Below are positions 19,700-31,496 of a stretch of 64,000 nt of DNA, piece by piece. Position 1 is the stretch's first letter; every line of letters starts with the position of its first letter. Source of the DNA: Ephydatia muelleri (lineage: Eukaryota; Porifera; Demospongiae; Spongillida; Spongillidae); assembly GCA_013339895.1 (NCBI GenBank), contig JABACO010000003.1, positions 8,043,662 to 8,107,661 of the forward strand, read 5' to 3'. Under the pieces are notes generated by a model. That model was not told the DNA's origin and did not search any database. It saw only the letters and a list, made by a program, of their open reading frames with translations. A program made the translations under genes and the position numbers.

Positions 19700-20354
19700 T
19701 CTTCCGAAATATTAACGCTATCGGGTTCCTATTTTTAACACAACATACCACACCATTACTATATGTGAAAATCCATTTTGGTGTCTTACACATGCGGGGT
19801 ACCGACGTTTCAAGGTCCGATACCCCGTAGGGTTCAAAACGGCCACATCTTCAGGTAGGAGTGTCCAAATCGGTTCAAAATAGGTATCTATGTAGAAGGG
19901 TCCTACCGCTATTGATTTGTTCTGTAACTTCTGTTCGTTAATTTTTTTCTTTATCCGTTATGGAGATACAAGTGTGCGAAGAAATTGCATATTTCCCGGA
20001 CGTTACGCGCCATTTAACATATTACGACTGGCTTCGAGGACGTCCTCCGTAATACGTTAATGGCGCGTAACGCCCGGGAAATATGCAGTTTCTTTGCACA
20101 CTTGTATCTCCATAACGGATAAAGCAAAAATTAACGAACAGAACAAATCAATAGCGGTAGGACCTTTCTACATAGGTACCTATTTTGAACCGATTTGGAC
20201 ACTCCTAACTGAAGATGTGGCCGTTTTGAACCCTTCGGACCTTGAAACGTCGGTACTCCGCATGTGTAAGACACCAAAATGGATTTTCACACCTAGTAAT
20301 GGTGTGGTATGTTGTGATAAAAATAGGAACCCGTTAGCGTTAATATTTCGGAAC
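19700..20354. mobile_element. foldback element F4 inserted in the ISL2EU terminal repeat
   Basis: The ends TTCCGAAATATTAACGCTA and its complement bound two arms of about 320 bp around a small centre near 20035. It is flanked by ATATA on both sides (19695-19699 and 20355-20359). The paralogous terminal repeat near 28574-28580 lacks it and reads straight through CGATATAGACC, giving an empty site. Landmarks (GGAGATACA, CAAATCAATAGC, GTCTTACACATGC) place it in the same family as F1-F3 and F5. Non-coding. Confidence 0.85.
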
Positions 20355-20490
20355 ATATAGACCCCTTTCGGCGATAATCGGCTGGTATGAATATTCACCA
20401 TGAATACATTTATCACGTGGCAACTGTTGCTATCCTCCATTTTGACGGGCAAATTTTCATTGCGTTGTTGTACGAGAACCTGGGCCATAG

Positions 20491-20831
20491 TCTTAGCGAT
20501 GCCAGAATCGTGTTGTTTTTGTGGGATGTAGAAATAGAAGGTGTAAAGGATAAAAAGGTTCTGTAGAGTTCCAGCAGATCCAGTTCAACGACAGAGATGG
20601 ATTGCTGCCATTAATCGTAAACACTGGATGCCAACTGTATATACTCGTCAGATTTCTAGTGTTAGGATTCATGTTGAAAGGGTTATTGGACTATTGAGGA
20701 ATAAATATAGAATTATTCAAGGTACCTTATCCATTTCGTTCATTAAGAGACTTTCTGACTCAACACCCACTATTGATAAGATACTTTTCGTGTGTGCTGG
20801 TTTGACAAATTTGTCTAAATCTATTGTATAA
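20491..20831 (+). pseudogene. THAP zinc finger joined to transposase C-terminus
   Basis: From the ATG near 20499 the codons give MPESCCFCG, then after an in-frame TAG in the TGTGGGATGTAG sequence RCKDKKV, then (QR)QRWIAAINRKHW. This is the C-x-C ... W pattern of a THAP finger. It runs directly into TRQISSVRIHVERVIGLLRN, ending FVCAGLTNLSKSIV and TAA at 20831. That is the C-terminal end of DDE transposases of the Harbinger/ISL2EU type. The catalytic core between them is missing, so this is an internally deleted, inactive copy. Confidence 0.7.
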
Positions 20832-20968
20832 CATGTAAAATGTTTCATACTCATTACACATCAGTGTACACCTGTAATATTTTTATAACCATAATTATAT
20901 GTTCATTTTATTTGAGTCCATTTATCAAAGCTATGCACTCATTACAATACCATTCACCTTCTGGCTCT

Positions 20969-22040
20969 TCAACAATGCCAACACATCATTGGCCTAAATG
21001 CACTCTGTTTGCATACACAATATGGAACATCATCATTTTCAGAACTGATTCTGCTTTGATAAAATTCTGCTTTTTGTTCGAGCACATCATCATAATTGGT
21101 AGAACATGATATACTTGGCTGTTGAACACCACATGATGTGGAAGAAGATTCAGCTAAAAGACCTGATTTTATTGAGTTTGTCAATAATTCTGGCAAAATG
21201 AATTTCAAGAAGAATGCCTTCAATGATGGCAAGATTGAGTCAAATAAATTTGCATCTTTGAATATTCGCTCACAGAATATACCTTTTTTTGTCCAACAAA
21301 TAAAATCACAATAAGGCTTATTACAAATAGAAAGTTGTCCTCGCACTTGATAATAATAATCATGGATAGTTGACAGAGACAACTTTCCATCTTTATCAAG
21401 CTGTAGGAAGCTTTTTTTTATCATTGATTTGCCATGGATTTACATCTCTATACTTATACGGACACTTCACCAGATCCACAACAACTACAATCAATAATAC
21501 CATCTGGGCTGGCACCAAGATAAGGGTAATTCTTGCTGATGACTAATCCATTCTCTGATAGAGAAAATTTTGATGATCATTTTTCATTAGCTGCACATAT
21601 TCTTGCTTAGCAGAAACCTCATTTAAACATCCCCACTTCAAAGATGGTATATTCGGGTTTACACTTGTATATTGCATGATTGATTTCACCAAGGACATCG
21701 GAAACACTCTTTCAGTACACTTGGCAATCTGACCGAACATTGAAGCTGTTATGCGACCTATTCGATAGTCAAACCATAATGTGGAACAAGATTGCCCTCT
21801 TGTACACTTCTCAACGAAAGAGATCTCATCCAAAGTATAGTTTATTGTTTCTTGCACAGCCTCTGACAATTTAACAAGTTCATGTGATGTGCATTGAGTG
21901 TGCTTGGGGTCATAAAGGCTAGTGAGTAGAGGAGGTAGATTGCTTTCTACATCTCCTTGTTGAGACGGTTTAGGTGTTGACTTATAACCAGGAACAGAGA
22001 TGCACTTTGTGGATTGCATCAAATAGACCATTTTTTTCAA
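20969..22040 (-). pseudogene. YqaJ-type nuclease of the transposon, broken
   Basis: Two minus-strand blocks. The block at 22040-21543 has the YqaJ/lambda-exonuclease entry signature: SCSTLWFDYRIGRITASMFG, then SLKWGCLNEVSAKQEY (catalytic Glu region). The block at 21424-20969 continues it (KLSLSTIHDYYYQVRGQLSI, CDFICWTKKG) and ends in a Cys-rich CVCKQSAFRPMMCWHC resembling the start of a PHD-like finger. The linking region 21425-21540 is out of frame. Lambda-type nucleases resect DNA ends; in transposons the role is uncertain. Confidence 0.7.
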
Positions 22041-22079
22041 AACTGTAACAGATGACGTGGTGATGTTGTAAGATCGGAA

Positions 22080-22820
22080 TTACAGTGATTTCCTTTCACT
22101 ATAGGTCTTTTAAAGTTGATGTCTTGAATGGTTGATGGTTTTTCATGTACCTGTTAATAACAAATTCTTTAAAACTGCATTTTTAACAGTGCTGCTCATA
22201 TGGAGAAATGAACGGTCACGAAAGTTGCGGTTTGTAAATTTTTGGATTTCATTCCGCGGTACGTTCCATAGAGAATATATGGCGTTTTTACAAACTTGAT
22301 TATTATTTAATTAAATAACGGACCTGCAACTTTTGCTACCCACTAATACTACTCTAAATGATGTTCAAATGTAGGCAATTTCAAATTTTGTATCTCATAC
22401 CGTCCAAAATTCTGGGACCATTTCTGAAAATATGATATTCCATAGACTTGTACACAAAATGGAAAAAAATCATGCTAATTAAGATATTCCATTAGTTATG
22501 ACTAATGAACAGAGGGGGTTAGAACTTTTGCCACCCTCTAAAACTATTCTAAAACTATCCAAATAATATAATATATGAAAAAAAGTGAATGTTGTCGTGA
22601 AGAATTTGGGGACCATTTTTAAAAATAGTAAATGGGTTTTGGTGGAATAAGGCGCCATTTTTAAATGGCGTTTCTATGGGTTGCCATAGATATTAGCTAA
22701 CGTGAGACCTCTAACTTGGACACGCCCATCTAGGGCAATTCTGCGAGGGTGGAGTCGAGGCAGAGGGCGAGGTGGGCCAGGGGGCGGGGTAGACAGGGGG
22801 AAATGAGCGTATAAACATAA
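22080..22820. other. AT-rich stretch, no gene seen
   Basis: No open frame above background. Noteworthy only for several imperfect internal repeats, for example ACTTTTGCTACCCAC near 22328 and ACTTTTGCCACCCTC near 22526, about 200 bp apart. These suggest an old tandem duplication. The sequence is GC-rich for the last 90 bp before the MULE-like element. Confidence 0.5.
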
Positions 22821-22824
22821 CTAC

Positions 22825-23399
22825 TAGTCTGGGGACCCTAGCATGATGTAGGGTCTGGAACCACGCGTATACCAAACTTGTTCTGATTAGTTTTTGTTGA
22901 TATTGTATGTTTATATGATATTCATCATCCGCAAAACCGCGCTCTCACGTGAATCGAATCAACACTAATCTGGGGACCAGTATCTTGTAGAAGACAAGTC
23001 AAGAAAGTTGTCAGCATGAGCGCTAGCATATCTGAATCTGTGATTGGGTGTCTAACAACGCTCTATATTCGATGTATGGACGATCTAGCACACGTAAAAA
23101 AAAACAATTTAACATGTCTTCAGCATCCTACCGTGACTGAAGGTGGAGAAGCTATAGAGGCGCCGATCGTCCCAGGTTCAGAGATGCTAGCGCTGATGCT
23201 GACAGCTTTCTTGACTTGTCTTCTACAAGTATACTGGTCCCCAGATTAGTGTGATTGGGTGTTGATTCGATTCACGTGAGAGCGCGGTTTTGCGGATGAT
23301 GAATATCATATAAACATACAATATCAACAAAAACTAATCAGAACAAGTTTGGTATACGCGTGGTTCCAGACCCTACATCATGCTAGGGTCCCCAGACTA
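22825..23399. mobile_element. MULE-like non-autonomous transposon with 9-bp TSD
   Basis: A 575-bp element. Both ends read TAGTCTGGGGACCCTAGCAT, giving inverted arms of roughly 170-190 bp that are nearly identical. It is flanked by perfect direct repeats CATAACTAC at 22816-22824 and 23400-23408. Long inverted repeats plus a 9-bp duplication point to the Mutator-like superfamily. The interior (about 23015-23200) has a 77-aa open frame with no recognised domain. Confidence 0.85.
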
Positions 23400-23408
23400 C
23401 ATAACTAC

Positions 23409-24108
23409 ATGGAATACTAAAAGCTTCGAGTCTGTCACCGAGTAGACTGATCGTTGTCTTGAAATTAGAATGATAGTGTAGGCTCGACCGGCTGCTCAGA
23501 TATCTACGTACGCTGGCAACACTTCGTATATCAAATTTTTATGTTAGCGGATCCTATAGGCCTACACGTAGCTGAATCGAGTGTCTGAGAAACAAACCAG
23601 CAGCCAAATGGATCACATGTACATGTACATGCGACACCTCCAGTTATCAAATTAACACAACAGCAACGCTAATATTTTGCAGATTCGAGGTGAGAAACTT
23701 TAAGCGTAGTTGTGTGGTTCCATCCACGTACTCGATATCGATGTGTTGACAGTGTGATTCTGTGATTAGTTAGGTTCGAATCGGGTGTAATAATAGTGCC
23801 CTTCACAAAGGGAGCATTTATTAGAAATAATGTATTACGCTGTTGTAGTATAGTTTAGCAGTAGCATATCGATTATGTATTGCGAATAAATTGTAAAAAC
23901 TGTATATTTTGCCTCCAACACATGTGTATGCTTTTACTGTATGGTGCATGTATACGTATGGTGCTTGTGACGTAATGCATGTACCAGTGTAAGTGTATAC
24001 CCTTATAACTGATCTAGGTGTGTAAGTAAGGAGGAAAAAGCTACAATGCAAGTGTGTGTGTGTGTGCGTGTGTGTGCGTGTGTGTGTGTGTGTGCGTGTG
24101 TGTGTGTG

Positions 24109-24159
<51 letters not shown>

Positions 24160-25190
24160 TATGCTTCTGCGGGCAATCACATACATGTATGTGCAGAGTT
24201 TGAACTCTTCCAGAACTACTTTTGAACCCACCTTTGGTTGCATTTTACCCATGCATAGGAAGAAGGACCAATGTGACTGATCATACATGTATATATTAAG
24301 TCCCATTGGTCCAGGAATGGATATTTAGTTACGAGGATCTGTGTTGAAAGCAATAGGGGGTGGTGTTTTGGAATATAATTGGTGATGGGGCAAAAATAAG
24401 TTTTCCCTTCGTACCATTACATGGCATGCCACGCTGTTATAGTAAATGGTGCAGACCAGCCCGATTAATTGGTTAATTGGCTGAATGGCAAGTTACAATG
24501 GCATGTGTAAATCAGAGGGTCAGTAAATCCCTTGTAATGGTGTGCATCTTGTTAATGTAACATCTGTAGCAACTGAATGTCTTGAAACTATGAGTGTTAC
24601 TGATAGATGTTGCGTGTTGCCTTCTCAATCCTTCCTGTCTCTCTCTCTCACCCCCCCCCCCCCCCCCCCCCACATTATGTCATTAGTAATTTAAAAACAT
24701 ACAGGCTACACATATAAAGGATGGCGAGAACTGGACAGGATGAAGAAGCAGCGAATCATGATGCCAGTTGGTAGAATGCAGCCATTGCTTCCATCACCTC
24801 CAAGCTCTCATAGGACTTGGTGTCATTGAACTCATTTTTCTTTGTTTCTGACAGTCACTGTGTAATCTGAACAAAACAATGCTTGCAATGGGATTTCAGC
24901 TTCCCACTTCATAAGCTGAGACATGCTGTGTGTGTGTGTGTGTGTGCACATAGCCCTCCTCTGATCCTATCTTAATTTGGATATTTATACAAGGAACAAA
25001 GGCACAATGTCATGAATTTTGTTGTGTGGCAAGACCTTTGCCCCATGCATGCAACATACATACATGTATATGTATGATACCTCCATAAAGTGAAAAACTT
25101 CATGCACATGGTATTTGTGTACGGGTTATTTGTGGGTGCAAGGCTCAAGCATTTTAATAAAAGATGATGGTGCAGGGACTGATACAGAGG
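23409..25190. other. no gene seen; GT and C tracts
   Basis: AT-rich intergenic-like sequence with a (GT)n/GCGT tract at 24048-24158, a C run at about 24652-24671 and a short GT run near 24928. Open frames over these are dinucleotide artefacts. No repeat relationship with other parts of the window was noticed, apart from the last 100 bp leading into the inverted usherin copy. Confidence 0.6.
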
Positions 25191-25194
25191 CAGC

Positions 25195-26965
25195 AAAAAC
25201 TGTTAATCATTTTGCAACCACCCCCATGATGGGTGTGGCCTTAGGAAGAACAGTATCAAGTTTTTGAGGGGTGACTCTTTCATTGTAAGGGCATCCTGTT
25301 CAGCTGATCCTGACAAGAGAGTACATTCAATTTCAGTGATGGATCCAGGATTTCCAGTTTGTGGGAGGGGGTGGGAGGACAAATGACCCATGCCCACGTC
25401 CTGCTCCAGCTGGGGTATGGGGGACTGGCTGTAAGCTCCTCCATAGGGTCTAGGGAAGAGCACATTACATTGTACTTCGACATCAACCAATATTTCAACA
25501 AGTCAAAGAGTGTATGGAAGCGCTTGTGCTTACAGTACATGTACACAGATAAAGCCCATTACATAGAGGTGTAGCTCCTCCCATGGATGTGAGATAAAAT
25601 AACACGGGCATTACCACTTACACACACACACACACACACCCTCACAAGTAGTCCAATCTTCATGTACACGTACTATCTGCCAATCAAGTGATGGTCAGCT
25701 CACAAGATGCTTTGATTGTATTCATTTTAGCCAGGACAATGGTTGTGTACACCTTGGACTGCCCTTGTGGGTTTTGTGGTAGCAGTCAGGCCCCAAGGCC
25801 AACATAAACAACAGTACCTAGGGAGATAGAAGGCCAACAGTATACTATATCAACGCTAATACACTACACATCTGTATCTGTACTGACTTGTTGGAGTCAT
25901 GAATGTTTGGGGGCAGTATGCTCCACTAGCAGAGAGGGGAGTTGTAGAAGGATGCACATGGGGTCCTGGGGAAGAGTGCTAAGGTATGACCGTATAAGGT
26001 CTAGGCATATTGAGTGAAGTACTCACAGAGGAGGAGCCAAAGGACTTGTCAGGTTAATGATCTTATTAATAAATAAGCTGATGACAATGTCATTAGTGTC
26101 TGACTCAGGATCAGGGGATCCCCCAGGAGGGCTGTCCTCCTCATGCTGAGAAGGTTGGAATCACAATGTACTGGAGGAGCAAGGGAAAGTGAGGAGGTGA
26201 AGGTGAAGGGAGGTAAGAGGGGGGGAGGGAGGATAAATGGTATGTGTAATTTTGCCAGAGATGTCCCTGCTGGTGTACATGTACATGACTACAGGAGGAC
26301 AGGAAAGAGGGAGTGAGGGAGGGAAGGAGGGGGGAGGGAAGGAGGGGGGAGGAAGGGAGGAGGAAGGGAGGAGGACGGGAGGGAGGAAGTGAGGAGTAGG
26401 TGAGACAGGAGAGAAAGAAAGGAAGGAGGAGAGATGGATAAGAGCAAAGAAAGATGGAACACAAACTAAGTGATTGAAGTGTACACAATGTACCTGGGCA
26501 GGCTGGCTGCAGCACTGATGACGCCCAACACCACGTTCCAACTGGAGTGCAGTGCCTGTGGGCGTGACTGGAGGACCTGTCCAACAGATAACGTACTGAG
26601 CACAGATCATATACATGTACCATGCACACTGTTATTTGCGCATGTTGCACACAGTAGCAGAGAAGACATACATGTACATGTACAAAGTGAAGAGGAGGAG
26701 GCCGGTGGTGTCGTAGCTGATCACAGTAAGGGGCAGGACACCCGCCAGAGCACCATTGCAATACAAACTGAAGTTGACAGAGGATGCCATTACTGTGAGT
26801 TGGCAAGTCCCAAGACACAATGATGTAGGTGGAGCCCACATTCTGCACCAACACAGCATCAAATCCATCCGGTGCTGGGGGAAGGAGGGGGAAGAGGATG
26901 ACATCACATAACGAGATTGCACACAATGACATCACACATACATGTACATGTATCATAGATTATCT
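25195..26965 (-). pseudogene. inverted partial copy of the usherin-like segment
   Basis: The reverse complement of about 3095-5225. In order on the minus strand: the FN3 exon (APDGFDAVLVQNVGSTYIIV, about 26910-26640), the GPPVTPTGTALQ exon start, a shortened CCCT tract, the acidic exon, and the CCCAGCTGGAGCAGG module. It differs from the forward copy by a small deletion at SNGIL, shortened simple repeats, and absence of the insertion with telomere-like repeats. It starts and ends mid-gene, so it cannot encode a complete protein. Confidence 0.85.
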
Positions 26966-26984
26966 ATGCATGTATATACAGTCA

Positions 26985-27194
26985 GTGACACACACATACA
27001 CACGCACACACAATCACACACACACATACACACACACATGCACACACACACACATGCACACACACACACACATGCCCAACATGCCTGCTTCTCCTATTGT
27101 GATATTCATGTATACGATGTAACTGACTACGCCGCTGGACACAGCTATGGACATGTACATGTAGCCCACTTGGGGAGGGGGGGGGGGGGGGGGG
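26985..27194. repeat. (CA)n microsatellite and poly-G tract
   Basis: CACACA/CATGCACA repeats at 26987-27072 and a run of about 18 G at 27176-27194 next to an ACATGTACATGTA motif. No coding potential. Confidence 0.9.
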
Positions 27195-28020
27195 CTACGC
27201 TACTAAATTCACATAGTATACTCACCAAAACACCTGCGTCTCAGAAGATGAAAGCATGAAGGGCATACGTAGTTCGATCCCTGCATGCATCATTGTGCCT
27301 AATTGATGCGCTCCACTTCTTCAGTGCAAGTGACGCACAGCTGATAAGTTAATTTTAATTTGTGTATCGGTACTATTATAATTGTAATTCAAATTGTCTT
27401 TGATAGTTACGTCACAGCTATTAAAGTTTATAACCGTTAACCCCTACTACCTAGCCGACATACTGTTAATAATTCTAAGATGACGCAAGGTATTACGCAA
27501 TGACTGCTTCGTTTATGAATAAATTATGCGCGGTAGAAATTAAATTTTTGTCTTGATTTTAGTTTACGAATGGTTCATGGTATAATCTTATAAAGCACAT
27601 ATTCACAATTAGTCTGATTTATCGTAAATTATAAACGTGTTTGAAATTCAATTTGAAAAAAAAAAGCAAGATGACCGCCTATGTATGGGCCATTTCTCCA
27701 TATGTTACTTTCTTTGAAAAAGCTTGGTTCCACACACATGGAAGAGACGTACTAGTCTGAGTGTTAATACCCAATTGGAAGCAAGCTTCCACCTTAAATA
27801 ACACAGCAGCAACATGAGAGCACACTTCCCCTAGGCTAAAATACAATAGTTTGTAAAGTCACTATAACAACAATGAAATGCATCTCACCCAGCCATACAT
27901 GTGCAGTGTGCAGTCACAATTGATCCAGATCTCTTCTCAACTGCCACCGAGGGTTCGTGTGGTTTATCATTCAGCTTCTGCGATGAATTAACCTTTGCTT
28001 TTAAAATGCAATGTTTGTCA
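27195..28020. other. AT-rich, no gene seen
   Basis: About 825 bp without supported coding sequence, repeats or recognisable element ends. Confidence 0.5.
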
Positions 28021-28027
28021 TCAATGC

Positions 28028-28655
28028 CTATACTGTGATAAAGGACAGTTTGGACCCAACCACTGCAGACAGATCATAATGAATATACCACTGCACACCA
28101 TTTAGGGCAACGAACCTCTGATAATAGTTGTAAGCTTCAAGACTTTTGTATGCTTTGAGCCTCCTCCCGTATGTATCTACCTGGTGCGTCAATAAAATAC
28201 GTATACAAACTTGGAAAGTCCACAGGGGGCCACAAAGTACGTCATCAATCCATTCGTACTGGGGAACTGATACGGGTCCAAGGTTTTGAGAGTTAACATG
28301 CTTGATTCGCCCACCCGTCCACAAAGGCATTGTAGCTTCTTCATATAGCGATCTAAATCGGATCCTTTCAGCGTAGGAATGTAGTCTTCTGTCATTGATG
28401 GAATATTGTAGAGTAAAGGTCGACTGTTTCCACTCTGCTCGTCACTATCAGTATGTCAGAATCGTGCCACGTGCTATGGACATTGCCCGTCATAATGGAG
28501 GATAGCAACGGTTGTCACGTAATAAATATATTCATAGTGAATATTCATACCGTCCAATTATCGCCAAAAGGGGTCTATATCGATTTAAATTTTATGTTAT
28601 AAAATAAAATCCACAAGACCCATTTTCATATAGAACGTTCCATATACATGTATTG
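28028..28655 (-). mobile_element. YqaJ end of a second ISL2EU-type copy
   Basis: The terminal repeat at about 28484-28655 (the reverse complement of the 20-kb copy) leads into a minus-strand gene start. The ATG at about 28395 reads MTEDYIPTLKGSDLDRYMKK. After a frame change it continues GPVSVPQYEW, then LKAYKSLEAYNYYQRFVA. The last motif is the N-terminal signature of the large YqaJ/SWIM-type proteins found in these transposons. The gene stops at a TAG near 28031. A fragment with frameshift. Confidence 0.65.
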
Positions 28656-28984
28656 TTTTAATCACTATTTTCTGTTGCATCATCCAAGAGGATTGCAAGC
28701 TTCATTCGGCGCTGCTGTGTACTTGCAAACACGTCAAACAGACACACAAGTGCTGCATAAAGCACTTTTTATTGCCAATTAAATTACCACAGACGGTGAC
28801 CGCACAGTGCCTGTGGGGCGTTTGCAAAAGAAATCTGTAATCGCTGACGCTTTTCTCTTCTTCGGGACTCTGTTGCATGTGAAGTCGTTTGCAGAGCCGA
28901 CCTGGTCTGCCTGGTCTTCGATTACCATAGCGCAGCTAGCATTGGTCGCCATCACGTAGATGTAATACACGTGGCCTGCGCTGT

Positions 28985-29175
28985 TAATCGAATTATTCAA
29001 ACTAAGCCCCCCCCCCCCCCCGTCCCCCCGTATTCTCGCATTTGTTTACAACATTGAATTGCTAACTAAAGGGGGGCCTCTATATCCTCGCATTTGTTTA
29101 CATTGCTAACTAAGGGGAGGCGGGGGGGGGGGGGGGCACGGGCTCGTTGTGCCCCCCCCCCCCCCCCGGATCCGC

Positions 29176-29270
<95 letters not shown>

Positions 29271-29310
29271 CACACACACACACGCACACACACACACGCG
29301 CACACTATTT
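28985..29310. repeat. C/G homopolymers, 65-bp duplication and (CA)n tract
   Basis: C and G runs at 29008-29022, 29118-29134 and 29152-29167. The segment with TCTCGCATTTGTTTACA and GCTAACTAAAGG is tandemly duplicated (about 29033 and about 29087). CGGATCCGCTACTG occurs at the end, the complement of the dispersed GTGGCGGATCC motif. (CA)n with CGCA variants covers 29180-29305. Confidence 0.85.
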
Positions 29311-29339
29311 ATTCGAGCAGCAAATATAATAGCTATTAA

Positions 29340-29785
29340 TTCCCCACTTAGCAAGTGCGAACTAACCCAGCCCGAACATGCGTCCCATTGACTGTATGTC
29401 CCATTGACTGTATGCGGTTAAAAAGGGGGGTAAGGCAGAGCACCCTGTGAGACCACGTGCCCAAATGGCTATAGGTAGCTAAGTGAGGCAAGAGCCGACC
29501 GCCATACCCTAGGCTAGCAGATAGCCATCGTAGGGTGAATGGGGTGCAAGCTGTATGCGTAGCCTTAGGTAAGGCGCTGACCGCCATGCCCTAGGTTGCG
29601 TGACCATTGTGGGGCAGATGGGGTGCGGGCCGTAGTACAATAGCCATGTGTTGAGCAGTGGCCCCCCAGGGGACCGCCCAAAGTTAACCCCCCATAAAGG
29701 CTGTATTTCAAGTGTTGGTGCCAATGGTAGTAACAAGGGAAACATGTGAGAGAGTACAAGCACAACAAACATAGTTTGATAACAG
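29340..29785. repeat. GC-rich 3' region of the DIRS-like element with imperfect tandem repeat
   Basis: Downstream of the recombinase gene (minus strand). A GACCGCCATACCCTAGGCTA...GTAGGGTGAATGGGGTGCAAGC block (from about 29496) is repeated imperfectly from about 29578. A short CCCATTGACTGTATG duplication lies at 29387-29415. DIRS-type elements carry complex inverted or internal repeats at their ends. These may be part of that structure but do not complete it. Confidence 0.45.
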
Positions 29786-31065
29786 TTAAGGAGCTCTAGC
29801 AATCTGTGCTGTCGTCGAGGAGTGGTTTGGTGTATGGCGAACATATACTGAATATGCGTTACTCCGCCAACGGCCTAGTTGCTTGATAGTTTCAGTAGGC
29901 AGACCAGCTCTTGCTGCAGCTGTGGCTGCACCTATTCTAAAGCTGTGGGTATTAAAGTTCCTGGGGACGTACCCCATACGACGCAGCAATGAACGGAAGG
30001 TAGACCGAAGCCTTTGGGATGACAGGGGCCTACCAGATGCGAAATGAAATAATGGGGCACCTGGTTTGGCATGACAGCATTTCAAGTAGGACTTCCATGG
30101 TTAGAACTGGACAGCAAACGTCGCCCGTGAGTCCCATTGAAATGCTGGACCCGTTCCCCAGCTGATCGGTCTTCGAGTACTTGATGTTCAGCTTCAGCTC
30201 ATCAGTTGTAAGTAGGACGTCCTTCCTGGTTAAAAAACGCCCCCTTCTCATGGCTTTCCTGTTTGTTGTAAACTCGCTGACTCTGAGGAAGCCAAAGAAG
30301 GCCACTGACAAGGCTGCCTGCATCATGAGTCGATCGTGGGTGGAAAGCGACTTCTTTGAATGCAGGGATTTGGACAAATCTTTGAGCATCTTCATGGTTA
30401 GTGGGTGTCTCATTGCCGACCCTGACCCAGCAGCCTGTTTTCTCTGGAGCCCTCTAAGAGCAATTAAGCTTGAGTCTCGGGTTCCCTGTTACAGGGCTCC
30501 AAAAGCCATTCGAGTGGTGGAGGTGCGAGATGGCTGCTAGGTACACCCTGATAGTCTTCACACTCAGTGTATTGCTCAGGTGGGCTGCAAACAGAGCTAC
30601 AGAGTGTTTGCTGGCTGGGCATGGCCGCAAATGGAGCTGTTCACAAAATGCCAAAAACTTCTCGATACCCACTCTGTAAGTACTTCGCGCGGAGGGGGCT
30701 ATGGCATGCGTGACGAGTCTTGCAAGCTGTCGCTCTACAGTTCTGCAAGGTCGGGCGGGACCGGGGTGGGATTGCGATCGATCTGCCTGGGGAGCAAGAT
30801 GAAAAAATTTTAACAGCTGATTTCTGGACAAGCAATCAGCAATGCAATTTAGACTGCCTGGGATATGCACCAAGCGCACGGTGAAGTTCTGGGATGCTGC
30901 GATGAAAAATAGTCGACGGAGAAGCTTAGAAAGTTGGAGATCTTTAGCGTTTTGAGACGACCACGCATTGACGATAGCGAGATTGTCACACTTGAAAGTG
31001 ATACGGTGGTTGGATAGTCTCGAACCCCAAATGGTCGCTGCTGCTACAATGGCAAACACTGACTA
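29786..31065 (-). pseudogene. DIRS-like retroelement: RNase H end plus tyrosine recombinase, 5'-truncated
   Basis: The minus strand, 31059-30454, starts inside an RNase H-like region (ITFKCDNLAIVNAWSSQNAK, then VRLVHIPGSLNCIADCLSRN). It continues into a core-binding domain of a tyrosine recombinase (SARSTYRVGIEKFLAFCEQL). 30413-30030 has the first catalytic Arg (GFLRVSEF). 30085-29786 has HSFRIGAATAAARAG (His and second Arg), LGRW and the SVYVR tyrosine. The order RNase H then YR is diagnostic of DIRS-type elements, which integrate circular DNA by a tyrosine recombinase. Three frames are used, and reverse transcriptase is absent upstream, so it is a dead copy. Confidence 0.85.
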
Positions 31066-31496
31066 CTTTGAGAAGTTCGTGCTAACTGAACTGAGTGAAG
31101 CATGTTGTTGACGAACTTATATACAGGTATACCCCAGGGCAGGTCTATGCCTGTTTGTGCAGGTCAACATGCAGGCTTGTGCAAGTGGGTTGATACAGGA
31201 TTGATGTGGTTTAACACCTTAGTGCATGAGGCTCTTGCTAAATTCCCATTAAACACTGTTTCTACCATACAGTACCTTGCATTTGCTTTAATAACATCAG
31301 GCTAGTGCAATGATCAAGGTGTGTGTGCTGTGCCTGCTACTCATCCTGGCCCCTTCCCATCCAGGGAACCCATACATCTACACCCTCGACCAAGCAGGGT
31401 TGAGATCGTGTCATATGTTGCTGATCATAATATTGCTCCTGTTTCTTTCTTTTTTTTTCTCTAAAACTCCTTGCCAAATAGCGATTATAGAATTAG

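Larger units (their letters stand above)
19638..22075 (+). mobile_element. ISL2EU-type DNA transposon remnant (THAP/DDE + YqaJ)
   Basis: The left end TATGGAACGTTCTAT... through TAGACCCCTTTCGG to GACGGGCAA (about 20456) matches, in inverted orientation, 28484-28655. That gives a terminal repeat of roughly 170 bp once the F4 insertion is ignored. Inside lie a THAP plus transposase-end fragment (+) and, converging on it, a YqaJ-nuclease fragment (-). This THAP/DDE plus YqaJ pairing is characteristic of the ISL2EU group. The right terminus is not evident after 22080, so the copy is truncated. Confidence 0.7.

Noticed and set aside
23016-23249. 77-aa open frame in the MULE-like element as a transposase piece
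   Set aside because: No similarity recognised and partly within the inverted arm.
23762-23800. GGTTCGAATCGGG resembling a tRNA T-arm
   Set aside because: No matching acceptor, D-arm or anticodon stem in the preceding 80 bases.
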